A DNA stretch of 64,000 nt from Glebionis coronaria (taxonomy: Eukaryota; Streptophyta; Magnoliopsida; Asterales; Asteraceae), in assembly GCA_025667525.1 (NCBI GenBank), contig CM046882.1, positions 22,580,488-22,644,487 of the forward strand, written 5' to 3'. Of the stretch, positions 1 to 10,787 are shown one piece after another (position 1 is the stretch's first letter; each line of letters opens with the position of its first letter). The notes beneath the pieces are model-generated. The model had not been told where the DNA came from and ran no database searches. It saw only the letters and a program-made list of their open reading frames with translations. The position numbers and the translations under genes are program-made.

Positions 1-1616
1 GGGTCTCGGCTGAAAACAAGGGCACCACCGGCTTAAGCCGGTGGCGGGTTAACATGAACCATGGCAACCGGTTATGCCGGTTCGCCATAATTAAGGGTTG
101 GTTGGTCCGGTTCAAGGGGTTAACACGGACCGGTTCATGACATGTTTAGATTTAAAACACGGGTTCAGTTCATGGGTTATTTATTTTTACAAGTTAATTA
201 TTTTTACAAGTTAAATAATTACAAGATTTAATTAAATTAATTTAACATGTTATGTAATTAATTTAATTTAGACATGACTTAGTTAATTATTATTAATAAT
301 AATACACGATTTTAACCTAAGTATTTTATGATTTAATGTTAGACTAAAGTAATTAATTAATTATTAAAACATGGCATATAATTAATTAATTTCCATGACT
401 TAGGTTATATTAATAATAAATATTAATACATGTTTAACCTAAGTATTATTTATCCTTTTATTTAATTAAATCATGTTATATTTAATTAAATCTTATAACC
501 TATAGTTTATTTAATTCACATGAAATAATTAGTAAACTATACTATTAAATCACATGACTTAGAATATTTACCAGTAAAACTTAAGCTTATATTATTAGCT
601 TAATAATCCAGCTTATTTCTATTTTTGGAAACTTTCTATTTTTGGAAACTTTCTATTTTTGGAAACATTCTATTTTTGGAAACCTTCTATTTTTGGAAAC
701 CTGCTATTTTTAGAAAGTTACTTATTATTACAAAACAAGTATAATAATACCAGAAATACAAGTAATACTTAATCAGAATAGACACAATATATGATAAACA
801 CAGCATAACGTTAAAAACAGTAAAACATGACATGAACATATAAAACAAGCTAAGACATGATATAAAACCAGTTACGTATACAGTAATCAGAATACTTTAC
901 ACGTATATTATTTATGTAGCATTAGTGATATCGAAGTAGGACTCTCTTCCGTTCGTCTTCTTCGTTTACTGGACACAAGGTACGGATTCTCCGTCCTTTC
1001 AGTATGAACATTCTTTCCTTATTAGGATTCCCCGTATGCAGCCAACTGTTTTCTCCGTATATGTTTTATATGTTTTGATTGCTTGTGTTTAAATAAATGC
1101 CTAATGCCATATACATGCATGACCAGTTTCACCTAGTTATGGATGTACCATAACCATAACACTGGAGGCACCAATGTTATGACTTCACCACGGCGGAGTG
1201 ATAGCTCGTGGCGTCCCTTCAGCTTTTGGCCATATTATTATTATCATGTGGGGCATATGGGTGCATCCTAGGTTACATGTTTTTACAGATTATTCAGGTG
1301 AATGTGGTGTGTGTCTTGCATCCTTCACAAGGAGCTGATCCCTCCTACCCAAAACTTATATTAATTAGAGGCAGCCCCTCTAGTTGCATGACGAGGTCAC
1401 CCCTCCAAGTATTCATGCACGTTGATATTTCATGACCTATATTGGCTAATGTTAAACATGTTAAACAGTTTTATAAGATAAACATAAGGCTTTTCAAACT
1501 ATAAAACCAGTTTTACTAAGTTACGTCAGGTTCTTCTAGGACTTAGACATTTCCGCTGCTATATGTTGTATATGCTTAGGTATTCTATGCTTGTATATCC
1601 GTACACTGAGCGTTAT
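1..1616. other. AT-rich non-coding flank, left side of the element A insertion
   Basis: No convincing coding region is present. The sequence is AT-rich with a short tandem array at 619-720. It continues at 46184 once element A and its target-site duplication are removed. The continuation ends near 46517 with TGTTACA, which resembles a Gypsy LTR terminus, so this may be part of an LTR that begins before the window. That identity is a guess, because no second copy is visible and it does not resemble the LTR at 60327. Confidence 0.4.
619..720. repeat. 17-bp tandem repeat, six units
   Basis: Six head-to-tail copies of a 17-bp unit with core CTATTTTTGGAAAC are read directly. The first four or five are near identical and the last is degraded. 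No coding sequence overlaps it. This is an ordinary minisatellite in the flank. Confidence 0.9.
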
Positions 1617-1936
1617 TGTAGAATATTGATAATCTTGTGAATCAATGAAGTGGGTTGAAGATTTCTAGAGAGAGAAACTAGTGAGAGAAAGTGAGAGAGA
1701 AATATGTGTTTTTCATTCAAATGGTAAAAGGAACAATCAACAACCAACCCCTTTCCATGGTGGAAAGGGGTATTTATATCCAAGCCACTAATGGGCTTGG
1801 GCCGACCCATGACAAGCCCATGGGTCGGTTTCTTACTTAACTAAATAAGCAAACATTAACTACGAGCTATTACAACATTAATAATATTGTGGAGTGACCG
1901 ATACTTCTAATATACGTTAAAAACGTATTTCTAACA
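1617..1936 (-). repeat. Element A 3' LTR (left copy)
   Basis: 320 bp, matching 45859-46178 except for two single-base indels in short A runs. In plus orientation it starts TGTAGAATATTG and ends ATTTCTAACA. It holds two strong palindromes: one with arms CCCCTTTCCA and TGGAAAGGGG, and one with arms CCGACCCATG and CATGGGTCGG. A TATA-like GGATATAAATA lies on the minus strand near 1772-1782. Confidence 0.96.
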
Positions 1937-1951
1937 ATCTCCCCCTAAGGG
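1937..1951 (-). other. Element A polypurine tract
   Basis: Read on the minus strand, TTAGGGGGAGAT directly abuts the start of the 3' LTR. This is the expected plus-strand priming site and confirms minus orientation for element A. Confidence 0.8.
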
Positions 1952-4134
1952 AGGTCACTCCACGTTACACAGTTCTAAACCTAGCATACTATACTAAGTC
2001 TTCGTTCTTCAGCTCGTAGTCTTTTCTTCTTTCTTTTTGTTGTGAATATGTTGATTTGATCTTTTAGGCTTTGGCTTGAGAGCATTGTTCTTTTGACCAA
2101 TTACGTGCGATCTTTGCCTTCTTGTGAATCTTGCCTCCTCGGGACTCCATGTTCCACACACTTATGTCTTTTGTTGAATTCTCGAAAGCTTCAGAGTTTG
2201 GTACAGCGGAAGACTTCATTTTGTACTTTCTTGAATTTTTGTTGAACTTTGATGCAGAAAAACATAAGCATGTGGGAACGACTTCAGCTGGTACACCGCA
2301 ACGCCACCGTCTTCGCAGCAACATGATAATACACGGATGAAATGGCTTAGAACATTTCATTCTAAATCGGTAGCATTTTACCTCCGGTCGGTGAAGACCG
2401 TTGGACGATATTAGATATCGTACCTGTGACGGATAGTTTCAATTAAGTAACTTCCTGACAGGATTTCGCGGGTAAACCCGTTCTCTTTATTCGACGATCA
2501 CTAAGCTTGACTGCGAACATAAAGAGTGAATCACTTGGATAAATTATCCTTGTGATTGAAGCCGTCAATTCATGAAACTTGGAACAAGTGAATTTCAGTT
2601 AAGATTTTCACCATCGTTGCTTTCCAGTTATCACGAGCTTAATTCATAAAGAATCTTGCACGTCACCTACCAAGTGTTGTTTGATGTTAACACTAGAAGG
2701 ATTTCCACCCGTCACTGTGAACACTAAAGAGTGTCACTCTGAGTGTTCTGGCAAGATCATATGATAATGCGTAGAGGCCTGGAACGAGTTTAAGTTCAAT
2801 TAAGAATTAAACTACTATTTCTTTCCAGTTTTTCACAAGATTGGTTCTTAAAGAACTGCACGTGTAACCTACCATGAGCTTGTTTGATGTTGGCTCAAGC
2901 AGGATTTCCATCTTCATTGTAATACTTGCGTATTACTCGGATGTTTTGGCAATATTACAAGAATACTGCGTAGGACTCATAAAAATCTCTTACTTTTCAC
3001 AGTGTGTGAGAAAGCAAGGAATAAATGGAAAGTGTCCTAATGAGACTTTTGATGACCTCGTGGCTCTAGACTCGATAGTGCGTTTTGATTTAGTGAGCGA
3101 TGGCTGGAGAGGAGTGCCACCTTTTCAATATCAGTCTATTCGGAGTGAATAAACCAATAGATAACGTGTTGATCTCCGTGTGATTAAAACAAATACCTTT
3201 TGAGAGATATTTGAGTTAGCTGGGAAGGGTTGTGCATTGCATCACTGGGTCCATGATGTATTTCTTCAATATCGAGAATCATTGACAAATGATCTCAATA
3301 GCATATGTATTGACCCGGTTTCTGCCTAAAGTTGTAAGGAGGGCTTCTTTCTTTACACCCTTTATCTTTACATTTCTTTTTCATTCTTCAACCCCTTCAG
3401 TACTTACCAATACATCATTACTAGCACCTTGTTGTGATTCTTCCAGTGCTAGCATCAGTAATTAGTCGGTACTCTGCTACGTTCACAATCTTTCTCCATC
3501 TTTCCTAGGACTTCTAATTCTATCTAGGGAATTGTCCTTGGGAAGATTCCATCGGCTCTGATGAGTCATTGGACTACAACCTATTCCTACCACCCTTTTG
3601 TCACCACATCCGTCGTGAATAAAGCGTGTTTTGGGAAAGTATAGTCACCATGAAAAATCCTTGAAAATCACTTAAGGTACTTGTGATATTGAAATCAAGA
3701 GTTTTGTACCTTAGGTGTTTTGTTCATAAAAAACGCTCCCCCTTAACACGTGCTTTACACATATTAAGTTGGATTATCGTTAAGTCTTTTTCATCTTTTA
3801 GCCAAGTATCATTTAAGTCTCCTTAATCCCATTTTCTCCCCTTATCCAAAATGTTAACCATTAATATTTGGGATATTGAATGGATTAACCGGTCTTTGGG
3901 TAAAAATGAAATCAATGTTTGGCCATAGAACATGTTAATGTTCCCCCTTAAATTAATAAGGGATAGTTGTAGTGCTTTAGTATGATATATTTTGAAAGAT
4001 TTAGAATCTCGTGAGAAATTCTTGAAAAATTATCATACCTTAACACTACATCAAGCCGTAAAAGCACAATATTCACAAATTTACATATTCACAATTAAAA
4101 ACCAATAAAGAGTAGACCTGAGATGTACGATCCA
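1952..4134 (-). other. Element A 3' untranslated region, 2.2 kb, rich in hairpins
   Basis: No ORF of note lies between the ORF3 stop and the polypurine tract. The segment is crowded with stem-loops readable by eye. Examples: arms 3669-3680 and 3705-3716 (12 bp, one imperfect pair); GTAGTG...GTATGATA with TATCATAC...CACTAC around 3968-4058; GAACAT and ATGTTC near 3928-3943; ATCATT and AATGAT near 3283-3298. A ~200-bp module at about 2588-2787 recurs at 2788-2987. Such density fits an RNA-structure role, but function is inference. Confidence 0.6.
2588..2987 (-). repeat. Degenerate ~200-bp tandem module with covarying stem-loops
   Basis: Two modules align over about 200 bp, with shared anchors such as ACCTACC, TTTGATGTT and GGATTTCCA. 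Four stems occur at matching places but with different pairs: GTGAA/TTCAC versus GTTTAA/TTAAAC; ATTC/GAAT versus GTTC/GAAC; AGTGTT/AACACT versus TGAGC/GCTCA; ACACT/AGTGT versus GTAATAC/GTATTAC. Pairing is kept while sequence changes, the usual mark of selected structure. Degenerate copies may extend leftward to about 2450. Confidence 0.7.
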
Positions 4135-5424
4135 TTAGATGGATCGTTGCAGTAACTTGTGGTGCACTCCATATGGTCTACCACCAACGAACCTTTCTAA
4201 GCTCCTCATCAATCTACGTTCCCGGAGCTTTTGATCAATCTTATTGATCACATATTTCGCCATTTGCCGATAACCCGGATGCCAGTCCTCAGTCATCTCT
4301 GGTAGAGACCCACCAGAATTAAGATGCTCCAATTTTCCTCTGACGTATATGAGAGTCCCATCACTGTACTTATAAAGCTCACCTACCCTCATAAACTTCA
4401 TTATCCCACGACTGTTCAAGTAGAAAATCCCGTAACTCGGAACAGTAATGCCGGTATAGGGACATCTTGTGACATGTTGAGGTAGAACTTGATTCATTGG
4501 ACGGGTTAGGTTAAGCTTCCTTTGGTAGCTTTCAACTCCCAATTGAAGATCTTCAACTCGTTTCTTGATAACAACGCTTCGTGTGAACATACGAAGTGTT
4601 GTATTCAAGGTAATGATTTCTTCACGAGTAAGATGGGTGAGTTGATCACGGGTCATCATAAGCAACATGTCTTCGATATCTTCAAGGCGAATGATAGAAA
4701 AATCTCCCTGCTGTATTGTGTATTCTCTGTCATCCTCCCTTTTTAGACGAATCTCCGTCACATGATGATAGCCATTCTTGGCTTCAGTTTTCAGCCCTAA
4801 AATGCTGGAGATGCGAATATCGGATCTAACGATACTTCCTGAATTGGCTAAGAAGCAACCTCTGTACGCCCTTCGGACTCGTTCGTCCCAATGGGATGCA
4901 CCTATAACAGCATACATATCATAATTATGATTTACCTTTGGGACCGAGAGTCGGTTTACCTTTTCCTCGATCCAGGGTATTGTCCCCCAATTAGCAGCTT
5001 TCAGCAAGGTCAGGGAGGTTGCGTACTTGGATGATCCCTTGAGGAGATAATCAAGATCATAGGTGACAAAGAAGTCGAGAGCAATTTGATTATCTTGAGA
5101 AGGATCAAGTAGAGGTGGAGCTCTTTCTGACTCATGAAGGCCTGGCCTTTGAACGGTATTAAGAGCTTTCAGGACCTCATCAGCATAATACTCGTACTCC
5201 ATGCGGCTTAACCTGGTTTTGGCGTGAATTCTCTTATCCTTTAGCGCTCTCTTCACCAAAGACGGAGTGACCGAAGATTTAAACTCATGAGCCAGAAATG
5301 CACACAAGTCTATCGGACTACGGATACGGAGATATAGAACATCTCTGTCAGCGTCTGTGATTGGATCATATTTAGCAGCTGTCGTGATCCAAGCTTGTGG
5401 CGGTGCAGTTTCATCAATCTCCAA
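4135..5424 (-). pseudogene. Element A ORF3, C-terminal part
   Basis: Last 429 codons of ORF3, in the same frame as the two upstream parts and separated from them by a TAG at 5434-5436. It contains the block V-E-D-L-Q-L-G-V-E-S-Y-Q-x-K-L-N-L-T. I recognise this from memory as a recurrent motif of Asteraceae retrotransposon-derived hypothetical proteins. It also has an S-D-G-T-L block and a basic tail with R-S-L-E-R-F-V-G-G-R. No enzymatic motif, signal peptide or membrane segment is evident. It follows pol at the position where Sireviruses carry an envelope-like ORF, but nothing shows envelope function. Role unknown. Confidence 0.7.
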
Positions 5425-5433
5425 TGTGTCCGC

Positions 5434-6999
5434 CTAGTCCCGTGTGCTTGACTCGGGAACAGTAGATTGTGGTTCTTGTTGCAGAGGAGTAGAGACATGA
5501 ACACTTGCTGGTTCTGATTCAGGCATCTCAGCGATGTCATGAACAGGCGAGTGTTGTGCAGATTCAGGTTCAGTTACTGATTCTGCAATCACAGGAGCAA
5601 CAAAAGAACTAACAGGATTAGTGGTAACAGGTATAGAAATAGAAACAGATGTACCGGGAATCGATGACGCCGTAGTAGCATTCACATCATTGCGCCACTT
5701 GGATCGTCTTGATTCCGTAGAGGTGGATGTTTCCTTTTGCGCAGCATCTTTCTGAGACTTGGTACCAGACTTAGATGGTTTCTTTGTGCTGGAAACCTTG
5801 TCCCCCGTTTCAGGCTGATCATGCTTACCACCATCATCCTCATCGTCATCCCCGTTGCTTCCCTTATCACTCTCCTCATTTCGATCACCACCATCATCAT
5901 CATCATCATCCTCATCATCATCACCATCACCGTCATCGTCTTCACCATCATCATCATCGTCACCATCATCATCATCATCATCTTCTTCTTCTTCACCATT
6001 ACCCTCCTCTTATTCACTATCTTCCTTTTCCTCCTCAGGCAGAATGTGGTAAGGTACCACACTTCCAAACATCTTAAACAACCGATCATCCTCCAAGATA
6101 GCTTCATTGAGTGATTTGTAGAGTGTCCGTTGAACTTTAGACTTATCAAAAGATCCAACTTTCCTCATGCGAGCTTTGAGGATCTTCTTTAATTCAAAAT
6201 CCGTTAAGTCATATGCAATTTTGTAGGCAGATTCGGAAGGGTTGGACGACTTAATCATCAAGTTATCAGCCGCGAGTTTCTTCATCTCATCACGCAGTTT
6301 TGGCATAAGGGACTCAACAGATTCTTTCACTCTCTCTACAATAGAAGCTTTAAGTGTGTCTTTCTGCTCCTTATATTTATCCTTCATAGCTCGAAGTCTC
6401 GTGATTCGTGTTGCATACTTATCAGCTTCAGCCTGTTTGACCTGAGCAAGTTCTTTTGCATGAGCTTTACGTGTCAACTCCATCTCTGCAGTGAACTTAG
6501 CTATCATCTCTTCTTGGGCTTTCTTGGATGCCTCTTCACTTTGCACTCGTCTAAGTAGCTCTTCGCGAAGATTATCCATCTCTTTTCTTTGACTATCCGT
6601 GTGTTTATCCAACATTTCTGCCATTACAAATGCAGCCATTGAAGATGATGCAGAGCTACTCTGGGTTGGTTGAAGAGGCTCGGTTGTGATTACAGTACTG
6701 AGGATGGAAGTTATTGGAGGTGGAAGGAATGGTGTTGGCACCGGTCGGGTTGGTAAGGGCTGGATTGGTGGAGGTTGAGTGACGAGAGGCTGGGTAGGTA
6801 CCATGATTGTAGTAGAACCTGACTCCTTTTCAACACTTGCTGAAACAGCAATGGATGTCTCCTTCGAAGTAGTGTACCGTTCGGGTGATCCAAACTCATC
6901 AATATCATCTGGCTCCTCGTACTCTTCTTCAACATCCATCTGTGCACCCGAACCACTACCGCTCGTGTCTCTCCTACTCTTTTCAATAGCCATCTTCAT
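5434..6999 (-). pseudogene. Element A ORF3, central coiled-coil and acidic linker
   Basis: Same frame as the flanking ORF3 parts, with a TAA at 6010-6012 and the TAG at 5434-5436. The upper part (6999-6010, about 329 codons) has a Ser/Thr/Pro-rich stretch, then a long charged heptad-like region rich in K, E, A and R, predicted by eye to be coiled coil. Below the TAA comes an acidic Asp/Glu tract of about 55 residues, then a Ser/Thr/Val/Pro-rich stretch. The three stops are the only breaks in about 1,316 codons of open frame (8082-4135), so the ancestor was probably one large protein. Function unknown. Confidence 0.65.
5826..6003. repeat. ATC/GAT trinucleotide-rich tract
   Basis: Runs of TCATCATCATC with interspersed CAC and CTC on the plus strand. 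On the minus strand they encode a very acidic Asp/Glu-rich linker inside ORF3. The plus-strand ORFs over this tract are shadows of the repeat. Confidence 0.85.
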
Positions 7000-7095
7000 T
7001 AATTTTTTCTCAGTCTTGTCAAGAGTAGGATCGTCATCAACATCTTCTTCGTCGTGGAGAACGAACTCGTCAGTCGTGCTCTTACCCTTCTTAGC

Positions 7096-8082
7096 CTAAG
7101 TCTTTTTCTTCTTGGTTTTGGGTTCAGATAAAGCAACTGGTTGCTTGCGTTTACCTTTACTCTTGACCGTAGTAGACGAGTCTTCTCCTGTCTGAAGGCT
7201 TGCTTTTTGCTTCTTGATTTCTATTAGCAGTAGCTTGTAATCAGCAGAAGCTTTAATTTTATCCGTCAGAAGATAATCGGGAATAGGACCAGGATTAATA
7301 GCACTAGATGGTCCTTCATGCCTTAGGTCCACAGTGTTATCAGCCTCTTCAGTGTGATGACGACTTGCCGCACGCTTATCAATAGAGACATCATTCTTCA
7401 TAAAATAATGAATCATAAGCTTGATAAACCGAGGGTAAGGAAAGAAATTAGCCTTCAGCTTCTTGTTTTGGAAGAGTTGAAAGTTAAATTCTTCCCACAA
7501 CAAGGATGCATAATCTGCATTTAAGCCTTTGTAAATTCCATAGAAGATGTTCATAATTGGACCACGCACAACATCATGCCCAGTTGTTTTAGGTGTAAGA
7601 CATCTACTGAGAATACCAAAGATAGCTCTCCAAGGTTGACCCACTTTGGCGGTGGTAAAATCGGACACAACTCGTAGGTCAGGACATCCAAGAGCATGGA
7701 ACATCTCCATGAGTTCGTCTTTGGTAGGATCCCTTGAAAATGACAAACCTTTGGGTGTATCCCGAATTCCAAATATCTTGTGGAAGTCTGAAGCGGTGAG
7801 TGTCTGTTGCTTGTTGTCGAGAGAGAATGTGATCTTGTTTGAAGTACTTTCCTTGGTAGCCCAGAATTCATACATGTAATCATATGGCACCGAAGCAGTA
7901 CTCCTTAACGCATTCTTGAAGTGAGATTGATCAAGGATTGCTATGGCGACTTTGAATCCATGGTGAGTGGATTTAGAAACTTCCTTCAGCCGGTAATTGT
8001 TTGGTATGAACTTGAGGGCTCTTGCCTCGGCAATTGCGGCTGCTCTAGCATTTTGGAGTTCTTGCACGGTTGGATTAGTCAT
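7096..8082 (-). pseudogene. Element A ORF3, N-terminal domain
   Basis: Starts at a true ATG (8082-8080) in MTNPTVQ and stays open for 328 codons to a TAG at 7096-7098. It then continues in frame at 7095. The globular part (about residues 25-220) includes an F-W-A-T-K element, an A-S-D-F-H-K-I-F-G-I segment, and an F-F-P-Y-P-R-F-I-K-L-M-I block. This matches in layout the ORF3 N-terminal domain of elements B and C, which have a corresponding P-R-F-I-Q block, so the families look homologous though diverged. The fold loosely recalls plant-mobile-domain proteins, from impression only. It ends in a lysine-rich tail. Confidence 0.7.
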
Positions 8083-8199
8083 GGTTTCTGCTTAAGATAA
8101 GACATAAAAGGTTGATACACAAAAATATATATATATATATATATGTTAGGACCATTGTAATAGTTATATGTAATAGGTAGACTAGGAGGTATGTAGTTC

Positions 8200-8249
8200 C
8201 TCCTGGTCCTAGTCGTAGTAGGAGCAAGTCCTGCTCCTGGTCCTAGTCG
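8200..8249 (+). promoter_or_regulatory. U3 direct repeat, possible enhancer pair
   Basis: The 16-mer CTCCTGGTCCTAGTCG occurs twice with starts 34 bp apart. Both copies recur at 34510-34525 and 34544-34559. The position about 120-170 bp upstream of the TATA box is typical for LTR enhancer repeats. Role inferred from place only. Confidence 0.4.
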
Positions 8250-8368
8250 AAGTCAAACTTTATTAGTTACTTAATATTTTGTTTGGATATGCATGAGATA
8301 TGTTAGGAAAGGATATGCATATCAGTTTTACACGTTTTCATTAATGATGTATTAGGGTTTCCTTGTAG

Positions 8369-8376
8369 TATAAAAG
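8369..8376 (+). promoter_or_regulatory. TATA box of element B 5' LTR
   Basis: TATAAAAG about 225 bp into the LTR and 240 bp before its end, a normal place for a retrotransposon promoter. The same motif is at 34679-34686 in the 3' LTR and, on the minus strand, at 24679-24686 in element C's 5' LTR. Confidence 0.6.
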
Positions 8377-8610
8377 GAACCTTAGGCAGAAGGGTTAGAT
8401 ATACCTTCACAGAACGTAATTCTAGTCTTTATCAATATTAGAAATCCTTAGAAAGGATCAAGTCTTTATAGTTATTCTGTTTCTCTTGTTTATATTTATA
8501 TTCTACATTCATATTGTGTATAGAGTCTCTTTGTGATTTGACTTGTGATTACAGAAGTCATTCACCGGTCCTGATAGGCTGCAAGATCTACATCTAGTGG
8601 ACCCAACAAG

Positions 8611-8622
8611 TGGTATCAGAGC
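8611..8622 (+). other. Element B primer-binding site
   Basis: TGGTATCAGAGC two bases after the LTR end, complementary to the 3' end of plant initiator tRNA-Met, the usual Copia primer. Confidence 0.9.
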
Positions 8623-8681
8623 CTGGGAAGGTCTCTATACAAGCATAATCAAGTTCTTTTATCTCTAACAATCTGTTTATC

Positions 8682-10307
8682 TTGTCTGCCTCAACTTCTA
8701 CTCAAACAGGAGAAGAAAGCACTCCTAAAATTGTGCAACCACAGCAGATCCTGGCAACGGTCTCCAACACAAATGGAAAATTCCCTCTTCTGAAGAAAGG
8801 AGAATATGATAACTGGGCAATGAAGATGGAATGGTGGATCACCAACACTGATCAAGATCTTTGGAAAATCATTCTGAATGGAAACGGCAGGAAGCTTACT
8901 GGACGAGACAAGAACGGTAATATTACTCTTCTTGAACCTAAATCTCATGAGGATATCATCGCTATTCAGAAGGAGGTAAAAGCAAAAACAATTTTGCTTC
9001 AATCTCTTCCTGAAGATCACATGGGTGACTTCTACCATTTGGATGATGCCAGAGAAATCTGGAATGGCATAAAAGCAAGGTTCGGAGGGAATGAGGAGTC
9101 AAGGAAAATGCGAAGGTCCATGCTGAGAGATGAATTTACCGAATTCAAGATCTCAGAAACTGAAGGTCTAAATCAAGGGTATGATAGGTTCCAGAAGATC
9201 TTGAGCCAATTGAATCAACTACGGTCAAAACCTGATGATGGTGACATAAATGCAAGGTTTCTTAAAGCCTTACCCTACCCATGGAACCAGGTGGTGATCT
9301 CTCTCAAAGCCAAAGGTGGACTTGACTATCTCACCTTTGATGACTTGTTTCATAGGCTCAGAACATTCGAACCTCATGTGAGAGGATATCCGAGTGACTC
9401 TTTTCCCACCACTGCTAATTCAGCCTTTGTGAGTTCTATGGCATCTAGTCCCATGACCTATGCAAGTAGCCCGAGCAATACTGTCTCTCCCCAGCATACT
9501 ATTCAGCATACTGGTCCCATGTCATATGCATCTAGTCCCATGTCTTCTGCTCCTGATCCTGCTGCCAAGTCTGGTAGTATGGTAGAAGCTGTTCTTCATT
9601 CTTTTGTGGCTGATGTTACTGCTGAACAACAACTTGCTTTTGATGACTTCAAACAGATCGATAAACTTGATCTGGATGAAATAGATCTTAAATGGCAGAT
9701 GGCCATGCTTACTCTTAGGGTTCACAAGTTTGAGAAGAAAACAGGGAGGAAGTTTAATTACAACCCTCGGGAGCCAGCAAGATTCGATAGAAGCAAGGTA
9801 CGGTGCTATAACTGCCAGCAGCAGGGTCACTTTGCAAGGGAGTGCCCTAGCAAGAATGATCAGGAGAAGAACAGGTACTCCGCTTTCAAGGTTCAGGAGG
9901 TTAAAGATGACAGGAAGGCATTGGTATCTGTTGACTCTATGGTCAACTGGAATGATCATCAGGCTTCTACTCTGGAATCAGCTGAATCCTCGACTGATGT
10001 GTTGGCAATGATTGCTGGGAATCTCTCTGATGCAGAAGAAGCAGAAGAGTTTGCTCTTATGGGCATCTCACCTCAGGTACAACATTGTCCTCTTGGTTGT
10101 CATGATAAATACACAGAATTGTTGTCCCAATTTAATGAAGTAAATGATCAAAATGATAAGTATTTTTTAGAGGTACAAGCCTATAAGGCTTCATTAAAAA
10201 CATTGGAACAACAAAAGAAGTGGTTACAAGATACACAACGTGCGTATGAGGATAAAATCAGGATACTAAGCATTGATATAGAAAACACTTCAAATATGCT
10301 TAAATAT
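8682..10307 (+). pseudogene. gag: Element B gag, 5' portion, interrupted by element C
   Basis: The structural protein forming the retrotransposon particle. The reading frame starts at TTG (8682), where the copies at 18227 and 15586 have ATG, so the initiator is lost. Residues ~25-230 form the Copia gag domain (K-G-E-Y-D-N-W, then M-L-R-D-E-F). A CCHC zinc knuckle begins at 9804 (residue 375, C-Y-N-C...H...C). A coiled-coil segment follows from about residue 475. The frame is cut at 10307 by insertion of C. After removing C and one TSD copy it resumes in frame at 24917, so the insertion is the only break here. A Ser/Pro/Tyr-rich linker (residues ~240-300) precedes the knuckle. Confidence 0.88.
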
Positions 10308-10772
10308 TGTTGGGTCTACTAGATGTAGATCTTGCAGCCTGTCAGGACCGGTGAATGACTTCTGTAATCACAAGTCAAATCACAAAGAGACTCTATACAC
10401 AATATGAATGTAGAATATAAATATAAACAAGAGAAACAGAATAACTATAAAGACTTGATCCTTTCTAAGGATTTCTAATATTGATAAAGACTAGAACTAC
10501 GTTTTGTGAAGGTGTGTGTAACTGTTCTGCCTAAGGTTCCTTTTATACTACAAGGAAACCCTAATACATCATTAATGAAAACGTGTAAAACTGATATGCA
10601 TATCCTTTCCTAACATATCTCATGCATATCCTAACAGAATATTAAGTAAATAATAAAGTTTGACTTCGACTAGGACCAGGAGCAGGACTTGCTCCTACTA
10701 CGACTAGGACCAGGAGGAACTACATACCTCCTAGTCTACCTATTACATATAACTATTACAATGGTCCTAACA
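10308..10772 (-). repeat. Element C 3' LTR (left copy)
   Basis: 465 bp, reverse complement of the B-type LTR. On the plus strand it runs TGTTGGGTCT to GTCCTAACA. About five mismatches with 24447-24911 were counted by eye. Confidence 0.96.
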
Positions 10773-10787
10773 ATCCTCCCCTAAACT
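10773..10787 (-). other. Element C polypurine tract
   Basis: On the minus strand, TTTAGGGGAGGAT abuts the 3' LTR, identical to the tract of element B at 34441-34453. Confidence 0.85.

Larger units (their letters stand above)
8144..8608 (+). repeat. Element B 5' LTR
   Basis: 465 bp, TGTTAGGACC to GGACCCAACA, with two mismatches to 34454-34918. The U3 has a perfect 16-bp direct repeat at 8200-8215 and 8234-8249. Between the copies is a small hairpin, GGAGCA/TGCTCC. Confidence 0.97.

Noticed and set aside
1208..3152. Small ORFs of 65-98 codons in the left flank and element A 3' UTR
   Set aside because: Short, without recognisable motifs, overlapping LTR or hairpin sequence; expected by chance at this density.
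5737..6158. Overlapping ORFs on both strands rich in Ser, His, Met or Ile
   Set aside because: Out-of-frame shadows of the GAT/ATC tract inside ORF3 of element A.
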